From contig CP038126.1 in assembly GCA_004519485.1 (NCBI GenBank), positions 186,001 through 250,000 on the forward strand: a DNA stretch of 64,000 bases, given 5' to 3'. This stretch comes from Nannochloropsis oceanica. Lineage: Eukaryota > Sar > Eustigmatophyceae > Eustigmatales > Monodopsidaceae. Of the stretch, positions 47,246 to 64,000 are shown piece after piece. A program made the translations under genes and the position numbers. The notes beneath the pieces are model-generated. The model did no database searches, was not told where the DNA came from, and worked only from the letters and a program-made list of their open reading frames with translations. Positions within the stretch are counted from its first letter, which is position 1. Every line of letters begins with the position of its first letter.

Positions 47246-49217
47246 TTACTGTTCCGCCGGCGTAATCAAACGAAGAGTCTCCTTCAAATCCTTCAAGTCC
47301 TTCGTCACCTGATACGCACTCCATGCCGCGTAGAGCCGCGAGTCCTCCACCAAGGCAAGAGGCTTGAGCTGCAGGGAATGAGGGATGGAGGGAGGGGAGG
47401 AGAAAAATGTTTTCGTTAGTATTTTCGTGAGCACATCTCTGAAAAAGTATGATCCATCCTATATAACATGCTATTTTTCCTTCCTCTTTTCCATTTCTTT
47501 CCCAACAGCCTCTCTCTACTTACGCTCTTAGCCCATGCCTCCTCGCTGGGGAAGGCTTCAGCAACCTCCTTCAGCATCACCAGTAGCTGCGCGCCCTTTT
47601 GCCCCGGAACTGTGTAGGGAAAATTTTTGGGATGGGGGGGGAAGGACAGAGGAGAAAAGATTTTGTCGGGAAAAACTAAAGTTCTATTTATTTATAATAA
47701 TTATATATATATATATATAGAACATATATATCCATATATTATTGTGTACATTCTTTTGAAAAAGGAAGGGGGAAAACCGCGTTTTCCCTTCCCTCCCTCC
47801 CTCCCACGCTCCCTCCACTTATTGTCCGCCACTCACCTTCCACTTCCTCTACTTTCATCCTCTTCCCCTCCTGCTCTCCCTTTTGCTGCTGCTGCGCCTG
47901 CTGTCCCTGCATTCCGGTACTCCCAAAGCCCCCTGCTCCCCTCTTCGTCTCCGAAAGCTCCGTCACCTCCTCCACACGCGCCATACAGATCTTTTCCAAG
48001 ATTAGCTGGGCCACACGATCGCCCTTGACAACGGGAAAGTCCTCCTGGCCGTGATTGAAGAGAACTACACCCACGGGTCCGCGGTAATCATAATCCACCA
48101 CACCCGCACCTACGTCTATGTGCTTCTTCCACGCAAGGCCCGAGCGAGGGGCTGCAGGAGAAAGGGCAGGGAGGGAGGGAGCAGTTGAGGAGGTGGGTGT
48201 AATGCTTATTTTTCTTTAATAGGTGAGTTGGAGGAAGGGGAGGAGGGGGGAGGGAGAGAGGAAGGGTTGGGGGGGAAACCAGCGCGGACGGAAGCGCAGT
48301 AAGAGGAGTGGGCGCCGCATCTGAATAAAGAACAAGAATACAGGGGGGAGAGAGGGAGGGAGGGAGGGAGGGAAGGAGGACTTACCGATGCGAGCGTAGG
48401 TGTTCTCGGGAATGGCGATGGAGAGGTCGGTCTTGACGAGCGCCTTCCCACCGGCGGGGACCACCGTGTCTTCAGCGCTGTGGGTGACAGGAATGGGAAA
48501 ATTAGTGGGGAAGCGGGAAAGATCAGTCTGCGGGTGGGCGACAGAAATGGAAAAAAAAAAACGGGAATGGCGAAAAGATGAGTGTGTCTGCGGGTAACAG
48601 AAGTGGGAAAGATGGAAAAAAGGGACGCAACTGAGTGAACGCTGCTGCTCCAACAGCTGGTTCTCTTCTCTCGAAATACTTCCTTGGTTATCCTTTTCCG
48701 ATCCTCTTTCTCTTGTTCCCTTAATGTATATTTACCTTGCCAGATCATAACCGGCTGCCCATTCCGAGCCACGCACAGGAAGGACGGCGTGCTGCGAGAG
48801 GCGTTTTACCTAGTCATGGCAGTGGGGAAAGAACGACAGACGAAGAGAAGAAAGAAGAATCATGATGGAAGTAGTATGAGTCACTGACGTCCTCCTCCAT
48901 GTCCGTACTTAAGAGAGGGGCATTCTTTCCTTCCTATTTGGCGCCACTAAGCCCTCCTTGCCTCCCTCCCTCCCTCCCTCCCTCCCTCCCTTTTCTTTCG
49001 AGCGACACCGATGTACCTGCATGACTTCAGTCGGTCGCGAGAGAGACATGGCACAGAGATAACGTGTATATTGGTGCTGCTGATGAATGGGAATGGGCGA
49101 TGAAAAGCTTCTACTCGCGTGCGGTGGTAATGTGGAAAAAGAGCGGGAAGGGATTGGTAAGCAGAAATAGGCCAAGATAGATGAAACGACAAACATTACC
49201 ATCAAATCCACATTCAT
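47246..49217 (-). CDS. DUT: dUTP diphosphatase (dUTPase), possibly dual-targeted
   Basis: Six exons: 49217-49017, 48809-48736, 48477-48386, 48151-47837, 47609-47524 and 47368-47246, all GT-AG and in phase (296 aa). It hydrolyses dUTP to dUMP, keeping uracil out of DNA and feeding thymidylate synthesis. All five trimeric-dUTPase motifs are visible: [29 protein letters not shown] (motif 2, continuing to [19 protein letters not shown], motif 3), [13 protein letters not shown] (motif 4) and [10 protein letters not shown] (motif 5). Two in-frame ATGs are notable: 49217 gives [20 protein letters not shown], a leader for an organelle or the ER, while 49049 ([11 protein letters not shown]) gives a short cytosolic or nuclear form. 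After motif 5 a C-terminal extension of about 100 residues ([38 protein letters not shown]) is not part of the usual enzyme. Confidence 0.92.
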
Positions 49218-49797
49218 GCTTTCATGTACCGTAGCGAGAAGAGAAGTGTGGGCAAAAAGAGCTGTTGTAAACGCCTGGGGTTTGGTCGAGGCGCGACCCC
49301 GAACGAAGAAGCAGAGGATGAAGAAGTGGAGGCTAGAAAAGCCGTCGTCGCACGCCTACACACAGTTGAAAGGACCGGGGACCAGGTGACACCAATTAGC
49401 ATGCGGACACTTTACGTGGCGGCAAGCTTTTATTGCATGTGTGGTGAAGTAGAGGGAGGGGTGTGTTATACGTGAGAGAGTTTGGGAGGGAACTTGCCTT
49501 ATCTGCGGAACAAGCGGATGCGGCGACGCGCGGCGACGGCGGCGACGACATGAGCAAGCAACGGACACAAGACCGCTAAATTTGATTTCAGAGCAAATTC
49601 ACAACTCTTATACAAAGGGATCACTTCGGGCATCCTTTGCACGGCGACGGAGGATAAAGAGGCACTGGCTGAGTCCTGACATGTACCCAGAAACGACGAA
49701 ACTAACCTCCTCTCCCCCTTTTTTCCTTTTCCCCACTGTTCTCATCCCCTGCCTCAGCCTCTTCCACGCGCACCCTCACGAAGGCAGTCGCAAACCA
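49218..49797. promoter_or_regulatory. Divergent intergenic region, candidate shared promoter
   Basis: 580 bases between the dUTPase (-) and small membrane protein (+) starts. Short frames at 49214-49402 and 49356-49568 on the minus strand overlap it; neither splices naturally into the dUTPase, whose first exon is complete without them. Confidence 0.3.
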
Positions 49798-50250
49798 ATG
49801 GAGTCGTCCTCCTCTCTTCCTCCACCACCAAGCGAGACCGACCTCGACCGCCTCGGCCGTGACCTTTCTGCATGCGTCCTAGAACAATACGTCTTCACCG
49901 TCGTAGGCATCGGGCTAGGCACTGGTCTCGGCGTCTATCGCAGGAGCCTCTTGCCCCTTGTTGCCTTCGGTGCCGTGGGCAGCTTGGGTGACTTAGCCTA
50001 TGGGTTAGGTTGGGCATGTAAAGGAAAATTTGATGCGTACAAGGCATGTAGGAATCGAGTGCAGCCTCTAATCATACCACCACCACGGGTTCCGCCGCCG
50101 TTTCCATTACAGTCACAGCCAGACACTTCCTCCTCATCCTCTTCTCCGCCCCCCACGTCTTTGTCCTCATCATCCACTTGGTTTAGGGTCTCGTCATCGT
50201 CGACTCCGCCGGCGCCGAAAGTAGGAAAGTCAAGAGCAGAAAAAGATTGA
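49798..50250 (+). CDS. Small glycine-rich two-helix membrane protein
   Basis: Single exon, 150 aa. A soluble lead (SETDLDRLGRDLSACVLEQY) is followed by two hydrophobic segments rich in small residues: VFTVVGIGLGTGLGVY and LLPLVAFGAVGSLGDLAYGL, then CKGKFDAYKACRN. The spacing of glycines (GxGxGxG) recalls glycine-zipper proteins of the inner mitochondrial membrane such as Mic10, but I cannot assign the family. The C-terminal 65 residues are Pro/Ser-rich. Confidence 0.6.
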   Translation: MESSSSLPPPPSETDLDRLGRDLSACVLEQYVFTVVGIGLGTGLGVYRRSLLPLVAFGAVGSLGDLAYGLGWACKGKFDAYKACRNRVQPLIIPPPRVPPPFPLQSQPDTSSSSSSPPPTSLSSSSTWFRVSSSSTPPAPKVGKSRAEKD

Positions 50251-50742
50251 ACGAGTTTTTAAAGATTATGCAGCGATTGTATGGAGAGATCCAAAGCCAA
50301 AATTGTACGTGCGCGGATGCTTGGCACTGTATCAGAAGTGTCGTTTACTTCTCGTTCTCTTCGTTGCTACGGGTTTGGTGTAGTCCTGACCTTCCATGGT
50401 CGCTGTGAGTGTGTTCGAGATGGTGCGTCCCCTCTTGGCCCTTCCTCAACACTGGGTCTCGCCCTTCCTTCTCCCTCGAACACACAGCCTCAGCACTTTT
50501 ATTGTCATTCTCTGTCCCTTCTGTCTTTTCAAGGTGATGTCATTCTCCCGCCCGGGGCAAGAGTGCTCCTCCCTACTTTCCCCTATCTTTCCGCCTGGGA
50601 TTCCTCATTCTTTCTCCTCCCTCTTTCCTTCCCTCCCCCTCTCCATTCCTGAACTGTCATTTGTTGAAATTTGGACACATGCACACACCTTCCTTTTTAC
50701 TCTCATCAACAAATTTCCATTTTCTGCACCTCGGCGATTGAT

Positions 50743-50775
<33 letters not shown>

Positions 50776-51377
50776 ATACTGGTGTCGTAGACCCGATACA
50801 CACCCACCTCCCTTTCGCCCCCGTCCTTATCTTTGTCTTTCATCCTCACATCCTCTGTTTTACAATCCGCCTTGATACGGATGGTCGTTGTTGCCGCTGC
50901 GGCTCCCACTGCTCTTTTTCTCCTTTTAAATAAGCATTGTCTTCTGGTATCCATATGCATATATGCACGCCCTTTATCCTTCCCCCGACTCCCCCTCCTA
51001 CCCCTCTCCTTGTCCACCATGTCATTGAAGCATTCTTCGGCTATTCTTCCGATTCCCCATTCCTCTTGTCCCTCCCTCCTCCTCCTCCTGTTCCTCCTCA
51101 ATCTCCACTTTCTGCTTCTTATCTTCCTCTACCACCACTGCTGCTGCTGTTGTTGTTGTTGTTGTTGTTGTAGTGCTTGCATTGGCCAGGGCAGCGACAG
51201 AAGCGTTGATGGGGGTCGGAAACCCTCGATTCTTCCCTCTTCTACATCTTCCTCCTCCTCCCTCTCTTTTCTCATCCTTCTCCGCTCCCAAAATCCCCGT
51301 CGGTATTGTTGTTGCTGCTGCTGCTGCGGTAAATTGGACTGGGGCAGTAGTGGCAGAGTGTTTCACAGCACTCGGTC
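50251..51377. other. Tail-to-tail intergenic region with CTG/GTT repeats
   Basis: 1.1 kb between the stop of the small membrane protein and the possible end of the KDM5 gene. It has CTG repeats (50740-50776), a TGC/TGT repeat (51135-51172) and a TTG/CTG run (51300-51330). Frames of 60-180 codons exist on both strands, mostly homopolymeric, with no domain. The plus frame just after 50250 keeps balanced composition for 40 codons but is unidentified. Confidence 0.4.
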
Positions 51378-59388
<8,011 letters not shown>

Positions 59389-60706
59389 CTCAATCTTTTA
59401 TCGCGGTAACATCTGTCCACTGGGATGGTTGAATGAGGGTGGGAGGTCGGCTAACAACGACATTACCACAGCAGTCAAAACTAAGAAAAAGGCAGAATCT
59501 TCCTGTCTTGAAAGTCATTTGACATATTTAGCGCGTTGCCATGGGTGTATAAGTATATATAAAGCCGCACACAAGCTCAAGGAAAAGACGCCCCCGCTGT
59601 GGATTTTATCATGCGACGAAGCCCGCTCAGAGGGGGAAAGAAAAATGCTACGCCCCAACCCGTGACTTTCTCTGCCAGATAAAAGGTGCCAGCACACCAC
59701 AATTCGCATCATAGACATGTTTGGGACGCGGGACGTGTCACTCGGCTTTGGAGCGTCGTAAAAATAGAGTAGCGGGGGGTTGGACTGCGGTATCATCTTT
59801 TCAACCGCTCACGCGCACCTGTCTGAGGATAGAGAAAGAGACGCCCACGACGACAAGGCTCGCTCTGGCTTGCCACACCTATCGTTCCTGTCTTCATGTT
59901 GAGGGGGGTTGATGGGACATGTTAGCGAGTGAAGGGGGAAGTTGCTGCTGCATCAATAAATCATGGGCAACAAGACAGAGAAGCGCGAAGGCAAGATATT
60001 GCCATAGGTGTACTACTCTTCTGGCCCACACGAAACGGAACCTTTTATTCCGCCGACCTTTTATTTCCTTTATAATCCAGAATTTCTGAAATGAGAAGCA
60101 TGTGAACACCAGAAATGTATAAGGTGCATAACAGAATAAACAAGTCCATACTCTCTTTTGCTGGTTATTATTGCAAACCCCCGAAAAAGAAAAAAGAAAA
60201 AACTTTCGTGTGTAGTCCGTTCTTCGAGCAGGGGGGACTCGTGAAAAAAGAAGGGATGAAACCAGAGGCAGGAGTCTATACATTTCATTAAAAAGCCTTT
60301 TTTTTCCATCCTTTCTTTAATTTCCCGTGTAAACCAGAGCTCAGACCAGACCAAACCCAGAAAGTGAATAGCAATTAACACGCACTCACTCGTCTACCTT
60401 GTCATCGAGTAATCTTATACAAAGTACATTTACCATTTTTTTGAGCGCCTCATCATGGTAAGAGGATGTCTGCTACAAAAAGGGTGACCGTGCCGTCCCT
60501 AGGCGCCGACATGTAGGGTAGCATGATGACGGCACCTTGTGACGAGTTCAGTTTGCTCATAAACCTTCACAACATCCTCCGGGCTGCCGGGCACTGTCAT
60601 ATGAATGGTGTCCAGAGGCGCTTGGTTTAGCACACTCCCAATGCACTGAAGTAGAAGTGTCTTGGTTGTGATAGAACATTTGACCTTTGCCACGCTCTGA
60701 CGCCAC
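59389..60706. other. Intergenic region upstream of KDM5 with a possible GT8 3' exon
   Basis: 1.3 kb between the KDM5 start and the GT8 stop. The minus-strand frame 60499-60759, which overlaps the end of the GT8 gene in another phase, codes a balanced segment (SVLNQAPLDTIHMTVPGSPE and VVKVYEQTELV) that could be an alternative 3' exon of GT8. Nothing else is recognisable; 60060-60360 is AT-rich. Confidence 0.4.
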
Positions 60707-61975
60707 CTATGCAGGAGTCGGATACGACCCCGACGGGCAAAGCATGCGAGCTTCATCATTCCAGATTTGGAACAAAGCTCGGTATCCCGGATGCGCAGTA
60801 GGAACTCGCTGTGAGACAGAGGCAGGATTGATCCACTTGTCCATAGGTTTACCCATTATACTAGAGAAATGAACGACCCATCCCTTCCTGCCATCAATAA
60901 TTTCGTCGAGGGTCGCACCCATGTGTTCATTGTCATTTTCGAAGAATTCCATGTCCAGCATACCGTAAATTGGCGGTAGTGCTGTGATATCCTCCCCCAG
61001 AGCAATATTAAAGAGGTCCATGTCATATACATCAGGTATACCCTTGTGGCAGTATAGTGGTAAAGATGCGGTTAGAAATAGGGGGAATTGTAGTCTCCTG
61101 CGTGCAATTCAAATGTAAGTAGGAGTGCCTTCATACAACCATACCCTACCTTGGCAACCATCTCGTCATTCTTATCTTTCAATCGTAGAAAGGTTTCTAC
61201 ACCGGGGCGCACCTGTGATGAGAGCGGATTGAGCTTGGGTGGTATCTGAGCAAGAGATGACCGCACTTACCGACATTAACCAGCTCGTTAGGAAATCCTG
61301 ACGGCTCTTTCTCAGCTCCGGCACATTCCAAAAAGCCGTGTCTTGGAAGTGAGAATTGTTCCAGTACCAATACGCTTTAGGGGCCGCAAATGGAATTTCG
61401 TCGGGCAGATCGAAGAGATGATGGGGAGGCCGAAGGACGAGGCAATCTGCATCCATGAGGATGATTCGACGGTACGTGGTATTGGGAAGCAGGAAAGCCA
61501 GAAACTTGTTTGAGCTTTCGGTATAAAAATGTGAATATTTGCCCAAAGGTCTGACCATTTGGGGATGAAAAGAACTGGCGTTGAATACTTTAGCACCGAC
61601 ATCCTCGATTGCTGTGTGCCGGATCTCGCGGGAAACGGCATTGGAAGCAATGAGGATGAGATCGATATTGGAAGGCAGGCCGTCCTCAAGGCGCCGAAGC
61701 CGCATCATGTTTAGAAGTGCGCTACACGCATATCCGTCGTTAGTGGCATAAAAAACGTAGGCAAATCTCCTTAGATCACGTGATTGTACCAGAGCCATTG
61801 TTGAAGCAGACAGATTTGACGATGGGTTTAGCAAGGGTGGACCAAGGAAAAGCATCAAAAAGGCTGCGATGCTCAGAAGCATCCAAATTCTAGCCCCATG
61901 TCGTTGCCGCCTGCTAGAGACACAGCCTTCTATGTACCTCTCTTTGTAGTGCACTCTTTTATGAGGCTTATTCAT
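60707..61975 (-). CDS. GT8-family glycosyltransferase (glycogenin-like), type II membrane protein
   Basis: Exons 61975-61271, 61212-61150 and 61042-60707 join in phase 0 (367 aa). A cytosolic basic head is followed by one membrane anchor (IWMLLSIAAFLMLFLGPPLL), then the catalytic domain: FAYVFYATNDGYACSALLNM, LPNTTYRRIILMDADCLVLR with the DAD metal-binding motif, AAPKAYWYWNNSHFQ, YDMDLFNIALGE and VVHFSSIMGKPMDKWI. These are GT8 features, shared by glycogenin and the Golgi enzymes that add sugars to proteins or glucuronic acid to polysaccharides. The anchor argues for a Golgi or ER enzyme rather than glycogenin itself; donor and acceptor are unknown. The end after PSGSYPTPA is uncertain because the alternate-phase downstream frame may be a real final exon. 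Confidence 0.82.
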
Positions 61976-63664
61976 TCCACGGCGTTTTTACTCTATACGT
62001 AGCGGGGCAAAGATATTTAAGCCCCTTAAATTAAATGCACTATTGCCTGTTTGATATAATTTAGGTCAAGCGTATGTTATCGACTTTTTACCACTTTGAT
62101 CATGTACCGTGGGTGGTGAGCTTTGATAGAGGGGAAAATTTTGAGCCACTAGACTGTACGTTTTCAATGTCTGTCATCTGATGAAAAGAGGGTTAAAACC
62201 ACCATCCCCCGAAAGTAGACACTGCCACATATGGGCACCCTATTTTTTATCCGCCGGCCAACAAAGGCCTCCTTCATCATACGGTTAGGCATGTGGCTTC
62301 AGCATATGGCGAGAGGAAAATGCCACACCCGCATTCGTGTGAGAGGCGAAGGTAAAGCTTGGAAGGGCTTGAACGCAGGTGGTGGGGAGGGGCTATGATG
62401 GTAGACGCCAGCACCTGCCTGGCTGAAGGAGGACAAGCAGCAGCAGACAGGGGCAGGTATTATACAGGGCAAATGAATGTATGGGATCTTCGGGCAACCA
62501 CGTTGGGTCGGGAAGAGAGTGGAGGGCAAGCGGAGGGGCAGGAGGGCGAGGAGGACAGTCGCACGAATTCCACGTGATCGCGCCACATACCTTGCGTGTG
62601 CTGCAACCACGTCTGTGCTTGCTTTTGGCTGTAGTCGTCGAAAGGACAGCTGGGGCTGTGCTCTGTGGGCAGGATAGGAAAGTAAAGGCGAGAGCAGGTT
62701 GGTGGTGGAAGACTGCTGGGAATTGCTTACTTGCCTGTCAAAGCAAGGTCAGCATGGACTTGCTTGTCCATGCGAGGCCAGCCACAGCAAGCAGCAGAAT
62801 TTAATGCAGCGTAGTGACATGGATCTAAGGACGGAGTACACACATGCATTGGAATGCACTAGAAAGAAGAGGACAAATGGCAAGGGGGTGAAACGGCTCG
62901 GCACTCTTGGCGAGACAAGGGAGTATTATAACGGTAATATCTTGGAAGAAAACGTCATGGTAAAGTAAGTGACTTGCGGTCGCACCACACGTTGGACAAT
63001 TATTCTGCAAAAATGGCCTGAACGACTGACTATTACGATAGTCGTCAATAGTCGTCGATAATCATGGGATTAGTCGTAGTCGTGCATGATTTCCATCGAG
63101 GACGAGTTGTAGTCGTCGTAGTCGTGCATAAATCATCAAGCGACGACTATTTAGTCGTCGCAGTGGTCCATATTCTTCGCGAGCGACGACTAGTAGTCGT
63201 CGCAGTCATTCATTCGTATTCTTCGTCGGCCTACGACTACACACGCGGCGTCGCAATGACTGTGACGACTATTATTTGTCGTTGAAGGATAGAAAGTGGT
63301 GCGTGATTACTTGAAGTTATTATTACTATTGCCAGCTCTAGATACGCGCGTGTCGTGCAGCTCACCCCGAGCATTACGATGAGAACAGCGACAATGATGG
63401 ACGACCACATAAATCAGGACATACTAAAACTCTCGACTCCCCCCATCACAACATCAGCACTCCTACAAAATGGCAACACAAGATGTCGCTGCTGCCTCCG
63501 TCGCTACAGCCGTCGCCTTACCATGCCAATATGACGATTCTGCCGTCCCTGACGACCAAAATGAACAAGCTGACGGAATAGAGCAAGCTGACGGGATGGA
63601 GGAGGAGGATGGGATGGAGGAGGAGGACTGATGTGGTGGTGATAGAGCAGGAGGACAACGCTAG
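61976..63664. other. Gene-poor right-end region
   Basis: About 1.7 kb upstream of the GT8 gene. Short frames occur (for example 62359-62577, 62481-62804) with no recognisable domain. The notable structure is the palindromic GTCGTC cluster at 63027-63284. An ATG frame at 63472-63630 (MATQDVAAASVATAVA, then an acidic tail; 52 aa) might be the start of the gene running off the right edge, but no clear splice donor connects them. Confidence 0.4.
63027..63284. repeat. Cluster of GTCGTC palindromes
   Basis: GACGAC/GTCGTC units repeat many times and form near-perfect hairpins: GCGACGACTA-TT-TAGTCGTCGC at 63140-63161 and GCGACGACTA-G-TAGTCGTCGC at 63183-63203, with weaker copies at 63027-63042 and 63264-63284. 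Two near-direct repeats end in AGTCGTGCAT (around 63075 and 63117). The Val-rich frame over it is a by-product. Confidence 0.8.
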
Positions 63665-64000
63665 TGTCAACAGCAGGAATTGCATTTCAACAGAGGGTTG
63701 GGGGTGGGTGGAGGTGAGGAATTTGAGGATGAGAACATTTCCAGCCGACCGCCGAAGAGGACCTTGCCTGACTACAGAAAGGCGACTACCAGTGACCTCG
63801 CTGCCATGATGTCTGACGATGAGGATGACTGTCAGGCTGTAGCGTCTGGCCCCATGACCTCGTACGCATGGGCCAGGGCGAAACTGGATGAGTATTTTGA
63901 TTGGTGCGGGGGGAAGGGCGACAAAGTAGTTATTGCAAAAAAAAATGCAGTTGAAAGACATCTCCAGCTGGTGGCTCATGACAGGGAGCAGCATGTACCC
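63665..64000 (+). CDS. Unidentified protein, partial, runs off the window
   Basis: An open plus-strand frame with no stop from 63665 to the window end. Its composition looks coding and unlike the repeat frames nearby: acidic EEFEDENISS, basic RPPKRTLPDYRKATT, then MMSDDEDDCQAVASGPMTSY, YAWARAKLDEYFDWCGGKGD and KKNAVERHLQLVAHDREQ. The start is not visible; an acceptor-like CAACAGCAG precedes the segment. I recognise no family. It could be a host gene or part of a mobile element given the palindromes nearby. Confidence 0.45.

Noticed and set aside
49356-49568. Minus-strand Arg/Ser frame as dUTPase first exon
   Set aside because: No donor in the needed phase, while exon 49217-49017 joins cleanly and completes the protein.
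63064-63285. Val-rich 73-codon frame
   Set aside because: Explained entirely by the GTCGTC/GTAGTC repeats.

Overview
This is nuclear DNA from a eukaryotic alga. It is gene-dense, with short GT-AG introns whose acceptor tracts are usually built from CCCT/TCC repeats and coding runs of Ser, Glu, Gly, Gln or Pro. Two proteins carry ER signal peptide plus transit peptide leaders of the kind used for plastids surrounded by an ER membrane, one with an AF cleavage motif and one followed by a twin-arginine lumen signal. Together these suggest a stramenopile alga, most likely a eustigmatophyte of the Nannochloropsis/Microchloropsis type. That placement is inference; no rRNA or organelle gene is present to confirm it. 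I found no rRNA, tRNA, CRISPR array or intact mobile element.

Layout, left to right: (-) protein with two tandem Lon-type S16 protease domains, the second lacking its catalytic dyad; (+) aldehyde dehydrogenase; (-) ODR4 homologue; (-) ADCK1-type ABC1 kinase-like protein in eight exons; (+) S-adenosylmethionine decarboxylase; (-) ChaN/Tiki-like protein with a thylakoid-lumen leader; (+) B-box/UPF0652 protein; (-) polyglutamine CUE-domain protein; a 2.4 kb gap holding a fragment that resembles the C-terminal zinc-binding region of a Fanzor/TnpB nuclease; (+) plastid bestrophin-like channel; (-) RluA-family pseudouridine synthase of the RPUSD2/PUS9 type; (+) Cys/Met-metabolism PLP enzyme; (-) GT7 galactosyltransferase-like protein; (+) TRM11 tRNA guanine-N2 methyltransferase; (-) ERCC6L2-type SNF2 ATPase; (+) Rolling-stone-like membrane protein; (-) large unidentified secretory protein; (-) dUTPase; (+) small glycine-rich membrane protein; (-) KDM5/JARID1 histone demethylase; (-) GT8 glycosyltransferase; then a poorly coding right end with palindromic GTCGTC repeats and an unidentified reading frame running off the edge.

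The genes are mainly housekeeping: nucleotide hygiene (dUTPase), tRNA modification (TRM11, pseudouridine synthase), chromatin and repair (KDM5, ERCC6L2-like), polyamine synthesis (SAMDC), sulfur amino acids, mitochondrial function (ADCK1-like, a probable mitochondrial ALDH) and plastid ion or metal handling (bestrophin, ChaN-like). They form no operon-like pathway, but neighbours alternate strands and five pairs are divergent with 223-580 bp between start codons, so shared promoters are likely. Exon boundaries were placed by eye from GT-AG sites, reading phase and protein-family continuity. Starts are usually the first plausible ATG and are less certain than internal exons.
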